A DNA stretch of 32,209 bases from Thermus tenuipuniceus (GCF_002964845.1 NZ_KZ672962.1:21119-53327); one strand, 5' to 3'; shown: positions 25,063 through 32,005, counted from the first letter of the stretch. The notes: generated from the letters alone by a model not told the origin. Numbers and translations are program-made.

Positions 25063-25430
25063 ACCACCTCCACCAGCACCTGCACGGGGTGGCCCTCCTC
25101 TTTAGCCTCGATCTCCACTAGCTTGCCCTCGGGCACCCCCTCCCGCACCAGGCGCAGGAGGTCCTTGAGGTTCACCCCCCGGCCCTGCAGGGTGAGCTTG
25201 GCCTCCTCGGGCAGGAACTTCTCCAGAAGCTCCGCCAAGGCCAGGGGCAGGTTCACGTTCACCCGCACCGGCTTGTCCTTGTCCTGGGCGTGGATGCGCA
25301 CGCGCAGGAGCTTCGCAGAAGCCTTCGCCAGGGGCTTGGGCCCCTCCACCGCTTCCAGGAGGGCTAACGCCTCCTCCACCCCGATCTCCCCCGCCTTAAG
25401 CATCTCCAGTATGCGCCGCTTCTCCTCCAT
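25059..25430 (-). CDS. SHOCT-like domain protein
   Basis: A 123-residue protein. The N-terminal helical hairpin MEEKRRILEMLKAGEIGVEEALALLEA (positions 1-27) is the SHOCT-like motif found at the start of YvlB/DUF4097-type and related envelope-stress proteins. A short linker follows, then a beta-rich segment (LLRVRIHAQDKDKPVRVNVNLPLALAELL) and a C-terminal strand-rich end (KLVEIEAKEEGHPVQVLVEVV), the pattern seen in proteins whose paired domains have internal duplication. GGAGG 6 nt before the ATG lies within the upstream 32-aa ORF. Function unknown. Its hairpin resembles the C-terminal hairpin of the DUF2089 neighbour, suggesting oligomeric or mutual interaction (inference). Confidence 0.8.
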   Translation of the reverse strand: MEEKRRILEMLKAGEIGVEEALALLEAVEGPKPLAKASAKLLRVRIHAQDKDKPVRVNVNLPLALAELLEKFLPEEAKLTLQGRGVNLKDLLRLVREGVPEGKLVEIEAKEEGHPVQVLVEVV

Positions 25431-25431
25431 C

Positions 25432-25530
25432 TCAAACCTCCAGCTCCGCGTTCTTCATCCTCACCTGGCCAGAAAACCTGGCCCAGCCGCCTTCCCACAC
25501 CATCAACGGCATGCGCCGTCTACCCTCCAT
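25432..25530 (-). CDS. Putative 32-residue small protein
   Basis: A short ORF (MEGRRRMPLMVW... to ...MKNAELEV) preceded by an excellent SD, AAGGAGG, 6 nt before ATG 25530. It overlaps the end of the 66-aa ORF by 11 bp and ends 1 nt before the SHOCT-like gene start, fitting a chain of coupled genes. No family is recognised. It could be a true microprotein, a leader that couples translation, or the remnant of a longer gene. The length gives little statistical support; the SD and position are the evidence. Confidence 0.45.
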   Translation of the reverse strand: MEGRRRMPLMVWEGGWARFSGQVRMKNAELEV

Positions 25531-25720
25531 GCCGGGCCTCCTTGAGGTCCCACCGGGCCGGCTGGAGTTCCAGCCGCTCGGCCAGGAGGCAGAGCAGGCG
25601 GGCGAGGCGCCTGCGCCAAGGGGTTCTGAGGGGCCCAGGAAGCCGCTCCCGCTCCGCCTCCGAAAGAAGCTCCTGCCACCGCCTCTTCCCCGCCTCCGGG
25701 TCTTCCCCAAACCCCACCAT
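25520..25720 (-). CDS. Small basic/helical protein, first gene of the DUF2089 cluster
   Basis: A 66-residue, Arg/Glu/Leu-rich, predicted mostly helical protein (EAGKRRWQELLSEAERERL, then RRRLARLLCLLAERLEL). It has a promoter (TTGACA-18-TACACT) and the SD-like GGTGAGG just before ATG 25720, so it is probably the first gene of the cluster. No recognised family and no transmembrane segment. It contains one Cys. The charged helices could mediate protein binding, but no function is claimed. Confidence 0.6.
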   Translation of the reverse strand: MVGFGEDPEAGKRRWQELLSEAERERLPGPLRTPWRRRLARLLCLLAERLELQPARWDLKEARHGG

Positions 25721-25740
25721 ACCTCACCTGCTTATTAAGG

Positions 25741-25780
25741 AGTGTATGTCTTGGCTTTATAATTTGTCAAGTCGCACTTG
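25741..25780 (-). promoter_or_regulatory. Promoter of the small-gene cluster with palindrome over the -35
   Basis: Minus-strand TTGACA (25770-25765), an 18-nt spacer, TACACT (25746-25741). An inverted repeat CAAGT-CGC-ACTTG (25768-25780) overlaps the first bases of the -35. This is one of the best -35/-10 pairs in the window, in an AT-richer patch. Confidence 0.7.
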
Positions 25781-25786
25781 GCATAT

Positions 25787-26539
25787 CTAAAAGCCGAGCC
25801 TCGAGGGGTGCCGGGAGCCCAGGAAGGGCGCCCCCAAGAAGGCGAAGAGAAGAAGGGCGTAGGCCAAGAAGAGCAACCCCATCCGGGGGTAGCCCCGAAG
25901 CCGCTCCTCCAAGAGGAAGTAAGCGCTAAGCAAGAGCCAAGCCAAAAGGACGGACACCTCCTTGGGGTCCAGGGTCAGGGGACTTCCGAAGTAGCCCCAG
26001 GCCCAGGCCATGCCGCTTCCCAAGCCCAAGGTGGTGGCCAGATATCCCACCCGCAAGTACCCTTGCTCCAGCCGCCTCAGGCTCCAAAGGGGGGCGGAAA
26101 GCAGGGCTTTTTCCGGCACCGACCGCAGGCGCAGGTCCTGCATGGCGCACATCACCCCTGCCCCTACCCCCACCGCCAGGGCCAGGTAGGCCACCAGGAA
26201 GGCCCCGGCGTGCACCAGGGTAAGGAGGAGGGGCAGGCTTCCCCCCGGATGGGGCAGGGCCTTGAGGGCAAAGAGGCCAAGGAGCATGGCCAGGAGAACC
26301 AAGTAGCGGCGGAGAGGGGTAAGCCTTGGCCGAAGCAACAAGCTCTCCCCCCGTAAGGCCAAAAGCCCCCCCAGGACCAAGGCGGGCTGGGCCGGACCCG
26401 AGAAAAACCCCTTGGCGAAGGCATCGGCCAAGGCGGCCCCCAGGTACAGAAAGGCCCCGAGGAAAAGCCCTCGAGGCCAGAACAACCCCACGGCCAGGAG
26501 GAGAACCCCCACCAGGGCCAGCAGGGAAACCGCGGTCAT
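25787..26539 (-). CDS. HemX-like / CcsA-family cytochrome c assembly membrane protein
   Basis: A 250-residue integral membrane protein with about eight hydrophobic helices. Its C-terminal half has CMQDLRLR and the segment WAWGYFGSPLTLDPKEV, which aligns with the WWD-type heme-handling motif (W-G-x-x-W-x-WDPKE) of CcsA/CcmC, with the last Trp replaced by Leu. It overlaps hemA by ATGA (26539-26536), an arrangement like hemA-hemX in Bacillus, where HemX tunes HemA levels. An in-frame ATG at 26572 is rejected because it lies deep in hemA. Role in heme synthesis control or heme transport is inferred. Confidence 0.82.
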   Translation of the reverse strand: MTAVSLLALVGVLLLAVGLFWPRGLFLGAFLYLGAALADAFAKGFFSGPAQPALVLGGLLALRGESLLLRPRLTPLRRYLVLLAMLLGLFALKALPHPGGSLPLLLTLVHAGAFLVAYLALAVGVGAGVMCAMQDLRLRSVPEKALLSAPLWSLRRLEQGYLRVGYLATTLGLGSGMAWAWGYFGSPLTLDPKEVSVLLAWLLLSAYFLLEERLRGYPRMGLLFLAYALLLFAFLGAPFLGSRHPSRLGF

Positions 26540-27714
26540 ACCCGTGGGGGACGGAAGGCCAGAAGCGGGCACTCCCCAGGGCAGGAAGGACCCTGGAGGA
26601 ACTCCTGGGTCCGGACCTTTACGGCCAGAATCCAGGGGTGGGCCCTGCGCCCCGCCTCCTTGTGCCAGGTAAGGGGATCGGCCTCCGGGTACTTCCGCAC
26701 CACCTCCTTATAGGCCAGGCCCTTCAGGGCCCGTATGGCCTCCCGCACCCGGTGGCCCGCATACCACTCCAGGTAGTCCCCGATGGCTCCCTCTATGAGG
26801 GCCTCCACCTTGGGCACCTCCCCCTGGCGGGCCTTTAGGTTCTTCTCCACCACCCGCTTCAGGTCGTCCAGGTTGTACAGGTAGGCCTGGGGCAGGCGGC
26901 CCACCCGGGGGTCGATGTTCCGGGGCAAGGCGATGTCGATGAGGAAAAGGGGCTTGGACCTCCTGGGGAGGTCCTCCGGGCGCACCAGGTAATGGGGACT
27001 AGCGGCCGAAGCCACCACCAGATCTGCCTGGCGCAGAACCTGGGGCAGGGCCGAAAGGCCATAGGCTTCCCCTCCAAACCGCTCCGCCAGGGCCCTGGCC
27101 CTCTCCACCGTGCGGTTTACCACCAAAACCCGGTCCACTCCCTGGGCCTTCAGGTGGGTAAGAAAGAGCTCCGCCATCTCCCCCGCCCCCAAAACCGCCA
27201 CGGCAAGGCCCGTGAGGTCCCCGTAGACCGCCAGGGCCAGGTCCAAGGCCGCGTAGGCCACACTCACCGCTCCCGCCCCAATGCCGGTTTCGCTCCGGGC
27301 CCGCTTGCCCAGGGCGATGGCGGACTGGAAGGCCTTCTCCAAAAGGCTTTCCGTGGCCCCATATTTCCTGGCCAGGAAGAGGGCCTCCCGCACCTGGCCC
27401 AGGATCTGCGCTTCCCCCATCACCAAGGAGTCCAGGCCCGCCGCCACCCGGAAGAGATGCCGCAGGGCCTCTATTCCCTCCTTCTGGTAAAGGTGGTGGG
27501 CCTCCACCCCCCGCGCAAGGAGGAGGGCTTTGGCCTCCTTAGGGCTTCCCACCCCGTAGATTTCCGTGCGGTTGCAGGTGGAAAGCACCACCGCCCTGCC
27601 CAGGGTGCCCAGGGCCGCCGGCAGGGCCACCGCTGGGTCCAGGGCCGCCCGCTCCCGCACCTCCACGGGGGCGGTCTTGTGGGAAAGGCCCACCAGGTAG
27701 AGGGGTAGGGCCAT
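26536..27714 (-). CDS. hemA: Glutamyl-tRNA reductase
   Basis: First committed step of C5 tetrapyrrole synthesis: reduces Glu-tRNA to glutamate-1-semialdehyde with NADPH. 392 residues. N-terminal catalytic domain with LSHKTAPVEVRER and STCNRTEIY (thioester Cys47), MGEAQILGQV, GAGAVSVAYAA, the NADPH-binding AVLGAGEMAELFL and a C-terminal helical dimerisation domain, here somewhat shortened and ending in a Pro/Cys-containing tail. ATG 27714 follows TATACT at 11 nt, giving a leader of only a few nucleotides. Cotranscribed with the hemX-like gene. Confidence 0.95.
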   Translation of the reverse strand: MALPLYLVGLSHKTAPVEVRERAALDPAVALPAALGTLGRAVVLSTCNRTEIYGVGSPKEAKALLLARGVEAHHLYQKEGIEALRHLFRVAAGLDSLVMGEAQILGQVREALFLARKYGATESLLEKAFQSAIALGKRARSETGIGAGAVSVAYAALDLALAVYGDLTGLAVAVLGAGEMAELFLTHLKAQGVDRVLVVNRTVERARALAERFGGEAYGLSALPQVLRQADLVVASAASPHYLVRPEDLPRRSKPLFLIDIALPRNIDPRVGRLPQAYLYNLDDLKRVVEKNLKARQGEVPKVEALIEGAIGDYLEWYAGHRVREAIRALKGLAYKEVVRKYPEADPLTWHKEAGRRAHPWILAVKVRTQEFLQGPSCPGECPLLAFRPPRV

Positions 27715-27725
27715 AGTCTTTCGAC

Positions 27726-27780
27726 AGTATACGCCACCCGGGTAGGGACAAGAATCCCCCTTAGGGGTTAACCCTTAACC
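27726..27780 (-). promoter_or_regulatory. hemA promoter with upstream nested palindromes
   Basis: Minus-strand TATACT (27731-27726), with TTCTTG at 17 nt as a weak -35. Upstream lie CCCC-TTA-GGGG (27757-27767), GGGTTAACCC (27765-27774) and GGTTAA-CCC-TTAACC (27766-27780), nested in 24 bp between the hemD stop and the -35. They could act as a regulator site or as the end of the hemD transcript; no T-run supports a terminator. Confidence 0.45.
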
Positions 27781-27786
27781 GAAGCC

Positions 27787-28461
27787 CTATGAGAGCGCCC
27801 GAAGTACGGCCTGGAAAAGCCCTTCCAGGCCCGGCTCCGGTGCCTCCCACACGGCAAAGCCCTGCCGCCTGGCCTCTTCCGCCGTGCTGGGGCCGATGCA
27901 GGCTGCCTTGGGCCTCCTAGGGGTCTTTAGGGCATAGGCCCTGGCGGCGCTTGGGCTGAAGAAGGCCACCACCTGGGCCCTTTCCAAAAGCGCCAGCTCC
28001 TCAGGGGAAAGCTCCCTCTCCCGAGTAGCGTACACCTCCAATCGCTCCACCGCCACCCCCCGGGCCCCGAGGCCTTCCTCCAACTCCTTCCCCGCCAGAT
28101 CCCCCGCCACAAAGAGCACCCTTTGGGCCGAGGGAAAGGTTGCCGCTAGGTCCTTGGCTGTGGCCCGGGGAGGGACGAAGGCAGGGGATAGCCCCCCCTG
28201 GCGCAGCACTTCCCCCGTTCCTTCCCCCACCGCCGCCACCTTGAGAAGGGGCCTGCCCACCTTTTCCCAGGCCCAAAGGAGCCTCTTAGCTCCCTCTTTG
28301 GAAGTGACCGCCACCCAGTCCGCTTGGAGGAGCCTTCCAGGAAGGACCTCGAGGCCCGGCAGGTCCACCTGCTCCAAAAGGGCCACCTCCGCCGCCTCAA
28401 TCCCCAAGGCGCGAAGCCGGTCCAATAGCCCCTTATCCTTCCCGCGGGTGAGCAGGACCAC
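27787..28461 (-). CDS. hemD: Uroporphyrinogen-III synthase
   Basis: Closes hydroxymethylbilane to uroporphyrinogen III with inversion of ring D. A 224-residue, two-lobed protein with low family conservation. Recognisable features are the N-terminal VLLTRGKDK, WVAVTSKEGAKRLL, VAAVGEGTGEVLR, the inter-lobe KDLAATF...VLFVAGDLAGKELEEGL segment, and C-terminal VVAFFSPSAARAY and ACIGPSTAEEARRQGF. Length is typical. The GTG start at 28461 lies inside the preceding gene (29-bp same-strand overlap). The gene context with hemA 73 nt away supports the call. Confidence 0.9.
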   Translation of the reverse strand: MVLLTRGKDKGLLDRLRALGIEAAEVALLEQVDLPGLEVLPGRLLQADWVAVTSKEGAKRLLWAWEKVGRPLLKVAAVGEGTGEVLRQGGLSPAFVPPRATAKDLAATFPSAQRVLFVAGDLAGKELEEGLGARGVAVERLEVYATRERELSPEELALLERAQVVAFFSPSAARAYALKTPRRPKAACIGPSTAEEARRQGFAVWEAPEPGLEGLFQAVLRALS

Positions 28462-28798
28462 GGCCTTTAAGGACCTTGTGAAAGAGCTTCATGGCGGCCA
28501 AGGCCCGGGGGAAGCCCAGGAAAAGGGCAGACTGCAGGATGGTTTCCCGTACCTCCTCCTCGGTGGCGCCTACCCGTAAAGCCCCCTCCAAATGGGTGGC
28601 CAGCTCCTTGGGGCTACCCAGGGCGATCAGGGCGGTGATGGCCAGGAGTTCCCGGGTTTTGAGGTCCAGCCCCGGCCGGGCCAGGACCTCCTCGTAGGCG
28701 AAATCGCGAATGTAGCGGAAAAGATCCTCGTCCACCTCCTTCAGACTTGCCTCAATGGCCCCTTGCTTCTCCCCCCAGATGGCCTGCCGCACGCTCAT
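28433..28798 (-). CDS. Carboxymuconolactone decarboxylase-family (AhpD-like fold) protein
   Basis: A 121-residue all-helical CMD-fold protein: LDLKTRELLAITALIALG then ELATHLEGALRVGATEEEVRETILQSALFLGFPRALAAMKL. The AhpD CxxC pair is absent: the site reads KELATHL, with the histidine retained. Peroxidase-type chemistry is therefore unlikely, and decarboxylase or other function is unknown. It overlaps the upstream HAD gene by ATGA (28798-28795) and hemD by 29 bp, so it lies within a tightly coupled HAD-CMD-hemD operon. Confidence 0.86.
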   Translation of the reverse strand: MSVRQAIWGEKQGAIEASLKEVDEDLFRYIRDFAYEEVLARPGLDLKTRELLAITALIALGSPKELATHLEGALRVGATEEEVRETILQSALFLGFPRALAAMKLFHKVLKGRGPAHPREG

Positions 28799-29454
28799 GG
28801 CAGGTAGTCTAACACCCCCTCCAGCCGGTGGAGGGCCTGGGGATTCTCCCCCAGGGGGTCAAAGAGGAGGGGTTTAACCCCAGCCCCCTTGGCCCCAACC
28901 CAATCGGCCTCCGAATCCCCCACGTGCACCGCCTCCTCGGGAGCCACGCCCAGGGCCTCGAGGGCCTCCTGGAAAAGCCTGGGGTCAGGTTTGGCCACCC
29001 CGGAAAGGGCGCTCACCGAAAGGTGCTGGAAGTAGGGCCTTAAGCCCACCACCTCCAGGATCTCCGGCAGGGTGGCATCCCAGTTGGACACCACCGCCAG
29101 GGCATAGCCCCGCTCCTTCAGGGCCTGTAAGGTGGCCTCGGCCCCGGGCACCACGGGCCAGAACCGGGGGTTCCTCCAGTTTTCCACCAGCTCCCGGCTC
29201 AGGGCCTCGGCGTGCTCCTCGAGGCCCATTCCCGTAAAAAGCCTCCGGTGGAACTCCCGCCAAAGCCCAAGGGCGGTCTCCAGATCCCGGGCCTCTAGAT
29301 GATGGTCCTCATAGAAGCGAAAAGCCGCCAAGGCCGCCACCTTGGGATCCCTCCTGGGCTTAAGGCCCCGCTCCTCCAAAAAAGGCAAGAGCCAAAACCG
29401 GGGGCTTGCCAGGATCAGGGTGTTACCCACGTCAAAGAGCACCGCCCGGGTCAT
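28795..29454 (-). CDS. HAD-superfamily hydrolase with Asp-x-Gly motif I
   Basis: A 219-residue HAD protein with an alpha-helical cap. Motif I is LFDVGNTL: nucleophile Asp8, but the usual second Asp (acid/base) is Gly10. Motif II is VVSNWD, motif III the Lys of KPDPRLF, motif IV VHVGDSEADW. The Asp-to-Gly change occurs in some HDHD3-like members and raises doubt about phosphatase efficiency. ATG 29454 has TAGACT 6 nt upstream, a leaderless start. It is the first gene of an operon with the CMD protein and hemD. Confidence 0.88.
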   Translation of the reverse strand: MTRAVLFDVGNTLILASPRFWLLPFLEERGLKPRRDPKVAALAAFRFYEDHHLEARDLETALGLWREFHRRLFTGMGLEEHAEALSRELVENWRNPRFWPVVPGAEATLQALKERGYALAVVSNWDATLPEILEVVGLRPYFQHLSVSALSGVAKPDPRLFQEALEALGVAPEEAVHVGDSEADWVGAKGAGVKPLLFDPLGENPQALHRLEGVLDYLP

Positions 29455-29460
29455 GAACCC

Positions 29461-29466
29461 AGTCTA
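29461..29466 (-). promoter_or_regulatory. Leaderless -10 for the HAD-CMD-hemD operon
   Basis: Minus-strand TAGACT with 6 nt to ATG 29454. The direct repeats at 29478-29495 lie just upstream, so one regulator could act on both divergent promoters. Confidence 0.55.
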
Positions 29467-29477
29467 TACCCTGGCTT

Positions 29478-29521
29478 GTCTAACGAGCGTCTAACCTCCA
29501 CATGCTATGGTTTTCATAGCA
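29478..29521 (+). promoter_or_regulatory. Direct-repeat activator-like box and stem-loop before the YceI gene
   Basis: GTCTAAC-GAGC-GTCTAAC (29478-29495) is an exact 7-bp repeat with 11-bp period. It ends 10 bp before TATGGT (29506-29511), the layout of a PhoB-type box in place of a -35. TGCTATG-GTTTT-CATAGCA (29503-29521) is a perfect inverted repeat over the -10. The SD is GGGAGGTGA, 6 nt before ATG 29539. Confidence 0.5.
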
Positions 29522-29538
29522 AAGGGAGGTGACAAGGC

Positions 29539-30099
29539 ATGCGGTGGCTTGTATGGACCCTGGTGTTGCTGATTCCCAGCCTGGCCCAAAGCTTTGAGGT
29601 AGCCTCGGGGGAGGCCCGCTACCGGGTGCGGGAGCAGCTGGTGCAGATCGGCTTCGCTGAGGCCGTAGGCACCACTCAGGCCATTAGGGGCCAGGTGTCC
29701 CTCCAGGGGGCAAGGGCCAGCGGGGAGTTTGCCGTAGACCTGAGGGAGCTCAAGAGCGACCAGGTCCGACGGGACAACTACCTCAGGCAAAACACCCTCC
29801 AAACCGACCGCTTCCCCACCGCCACCTTCCGCCCCAAGGCGGTGGAGGGGCTCCCCAACCCTCTGCCCGCAAGCGGCAAGTTTCCCGTACGGGTGGTGGG
29901 GGACCTCACCCTCCGGGACGTGACCGAGGAGGTGGTCTGGGAGGGGGAGGTGGAGTTTAAGGGCCAGGAGGCGCGGGTAGTCCTCAGGACCGAGTTTCCC
30001 TTTGAGAAGTTCAAGCTGGCCCAGCCCCGGGTGGCGGTGGTCCTCAGCGTGGAAAACCGCATCCGCCTGGAGGTGGACCTCATCCTGAGGCGAAAATGA
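29539..30099 (+). CDS. YceI-family periplasmic lipid-binding-like protein
   Basis: A 186-residue secreted beta-barrel of the YceI family, whose members bind isoprenoid-type lipids in a lipocalin-like cavity (T. thermophilus TT1927b is a known example). The signal peptide covers about residues 1-18 (cleavage near AQS). The family segments ELKSDQVRRDNYLRQNTLQTDRFPTATF (split, about 74-101) and GDLTLRDVTEEVVWE are present. It has a strong SD and a candidate regulated promoter. It overlaps the dioxygenase gene by ATGA (30096-30099), so the two exported proteins probably work together, perhaps on an aromatic or isoprenoid compound (inference). Confidence 0.9.
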   Translation: MRWLVWTLVLLIPSLAQSFEVASGEARYRVREQLVQIGFAEAVGTTQAIRGQVSLQGARASGEFAVDLRELKSDQVRRDNYLRQNTLQTDRFPTATFRPKAVEGLPNPLPASGKFPVRVVGDLTLRDVTEEVVWEGEVEFKGQEARVVLRTEFPFEKFKLAQPRVAVVLSVENRIRLEVDLILRRK

Positions 30100-30671
30100 A
30101 GCGGCGCACCCTTTTAGGGCTTTTCCTCCTGCCCCTGGCCCGGGCCCAGTGCCCCCTTACCCCCGCCCTGACCGAAGGCCCTTACTTCCTGCGGGACGTG
30201 CCCAGGCGGCAGGACCTGCGGGAAGGGCTTCCCGGGATTCCCCTGCGGCTGGCCCTGGCGGTTCAGGACCACACCTGCCGGCCCCTCGAGGGGGCCCGGG
30301 TAGACCTTTGGCACACGGACGCCCTGGGGCGCTACTCGGGGGTGAACGCCCCCGGGGTCTTCTGCCGGGGCTGGCAACCCACGGACGGCCGGGGAAGGGT
30401 GGAGTTCCTCACCCTCTTCCCCGGCTGGTACCCAAGCCGCACCCCCCACCTGCACCTCCGGGTGGAGGTGGGGGGCAGAAGCTTCGCCACCCAGCTCTTC
30501 TTCCCCGAGGAAGTCCAGCGCCAGGTCTATGCCCAACCCCCCTACGCGGAAAGGGGGATGCCCCGGATCGGCAACCGCCAGGACGGCATCTTCCGGGCCG
30601 ACCTGCTCCTCAGCCTAAGGCCGGAAGGGGAAGGTTACCGGGCGGATTTCGCCCTCACCCTGCCCTTTTAG
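30096..30671 (+). CDS. Secreted intradiol ring-cleavage dioxygenase-like protein
   Basis: A 191-residue intradiol-dioxygenase fold. The four Fe(III) ligands are visible: Tyr80 (DALGRYSG), Tyr112 (GWYPSRTPHLHL), His118 and His120, with the preceding DLWHTD motif. The N-terminal MKRRTLLGLFLLPLARA is a signal peptide with adjacent arginines, possibly Tat, and predicted cleavage near residue 17. It is shorter than cytosolic catechol or protocatechuate dioxygenases, matching the secreted group whose natural substrates are uncertain. Coupled to the YceI gene by ATGA. purB follows but has its own -10. Confidence 0.88.
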   Translation: MKRRTLLGLFLLPLARAQCPLTPALTEGPYFLRDVPRRQDLREGLPGIPLRLALAVQDHTCRPLEGARVDLWHTDALGRYSGVNAPGVFCRGWQPTDGRGRVEFLTLFPGWYPSRTPHLHLRVEVGGRSFATQLFFPEEVQRQVYAQPPYAERGMPRIGNRQDGIFRADLLLSLRPEGEGYRADFALTLPF

Positions 30672-30677
30672 TACCCT
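30672..30677 (+). promoter_or_regulatory. Leaderless -10 for purB
   Basis: TACCCT with 6 nt (TAAGGC) to ATG 30684, starting at the stop codon of the dioxygenase gene. Confidence 0.55.
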
Positions 30678-30683
30678 TAAGGC

Positions 30684-31994
30684 ATGGTCCCCCGTTACCA
30701 GACCCCCGAGATGGTGGAGCTATGGTCGGAGGAAAACCGCTACCGCATGTGGGCCCTGGTGGAGGCCTATGCCCTCGAGGCCTGGGAGGCCCTGGGCCAG
30801 GTGCCCAAAGGGCTTTCCCAAAGGCTTCTTGAGCACCTAAAGGAGCATCCCCTGGACGCCCGCTTCGCCCAGAGGGTGGCGGAGCTGGAGGAGGTCACCC
30901 GCCACGACCTGGTGGCCTTCACCCGGGCCCTGGTGGAGTGGACCGGGGACGAGGAGGTGGGGCGCTACCTGCACCTGGGCCTCACCAGCTCGGATATCGT
31001 GGACACCGCGCAAAACGCCCTTTTGGTGAGGGCCTTGGGCCTGATCCTTGAGGAGCTATCCGGGGTCCAGGAGGAGCTCAAGCGCCTGGCCCTCCGCTAC
31101 AAGCACACCCCGGCCATCGCCCGCACCCACGGGGTCCACGCCGAGCCCACCAGTTTCGGCTTCCGCTTCCTGAGCTTTTACGCCGCCTTTCAGCGGGACA
31201 AGGAACGGCTTGAGCGCGCTCAGAAGACCATCGGGGTGGCCATGCTCTCGGGCTCGGTGGGGAACTACGCCCACATCCCACCGGAGGTGGAGGCCCACGT
31301 GGCCCGGCGGCTTGGCCTTAACCCAGAGCCCCTTTCCACCCAGGTGGTGCCCCGGGACCGGCACGCGGAGGTGCTGGCCGCCCTGGCCATCCTGGGGGGG
31401 AACCTGGAGCGGGTGGCGGTGGAGCTAAGGCACCTCCAGCGCACGGAGGTCCTCGAGGCCCAGGAGCCTTTCCGGGAAGGTCAGACGGGAAGTTCCAGCA
31501 TGCCCCACAAGAAAAACCCCGTGGGTTTGGAAAACCTCACCGGGATGGCCAGGCTCCTTCGGGGATACCTGGGCCCATCCTTGGAAAACATCGCCCTGTG
31601 GCACGAACGGGACATCTCCCACTCCTCCGTGGAACGGGTGATCCTCCCCGACGCCACCACCGCCAGCCACTACGCCCTAAGGCGGCTAAGGGGCATCCTC
31701 GGGGGCCTGGTGGTCTTTGAGGAAAACCTGAGGCGCAACCTGGACCTCACCCGGGGCCTCGTTTACTCCCAGCAGGTGCTCAACGCCCTCATCGCCCACG
31801 GCCTTCCCCGGGACAGGGCCTACGCCATCGTGCAACGCAACGCTCTAAGAAGCTGGGAGGAGGGCCTTAGCTTCGCCCAGCTTTTGGAAGAGGACCCGGA
31901 AAACCCCCTCAAGGGGGAAAGGCTTAAGGCCCTTTTTGACCCTGCGCCTTTCCTAAAGCACGTGGACGCCATCTACGCCCGCTTTGGGCTTTGA
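30684..31994 (+). CDS. purB: Adenylosuccinate lyase
   Basis: Cleaves SAICAR to AICAR and adenylosuccinate to AMP, releasing fumarate in both. A 436-residue, mainly helical fumarase/aspartase-superfamily enzyme. Conserved regions are LTSSDIVDTAQN (about 100-111), ARTHGVHAEPTSFG with catalytic His149, and the flexible signature loop GSSSMPHKKNP (about 269-279) with the catalytic serine. Length matches the short bacterial and thermophilic PurB type. The start is supported by a -10 at leaderless distance. The stop is 11 nt from the convergent Uma2 remnant. Confidence 0.96.
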   Translation: MVPRYQTPEMVELWSEENRYRMWALVEAYALEAWEALGQVPKGLSQRLLEHLKEHPLDARFAQRVAELEEVTRHDLVAFTRALVEWTGDEEVGRYLHLGLTSSDIVDTAQNALLVRALGLILEELSGVQEELKRLALRYKHTPAIARTHGVHAEPTSFGFRFLSFYAAFQRDKERLERAQKTIGVAMLSGSVGNYAHIPPEVEAHVARRLGLNPEPLSTQVVPRDRHAEVLAALAILGGNLERVAVELRHLQRTEVLEAQEPFREGQTGSSSMPHKKNPVGLENLTGMARLLRGYLGPSLENIALWHERDISHSSVERVILPDATTASHYALRRLRGILGGLVVFEENLRRNLDLTRGLVYSQQVLNALIAHGLPRDRAYAIVQRNALRSWEEGLSFAQLLEEDPENPLKGERLKALFDPAPFLKHVDAIYARFGL

Positions 31995-32005
31995 GGGGAA
32001 AACCG

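Noticed and set aside
25432..25710. 92-codon minus-strand ORF ending with the 32-aa small ORF
   Set aside because: The upstream part is Arg/Gly-rich and shadows the 66-aa ORF; the strong SD supports starting at 25530.
27757..27780. Telomere-like TTAGGG/TTAACCC repeat
   Set aside because: Only partial single copies within nested palindromes, no tandem array.
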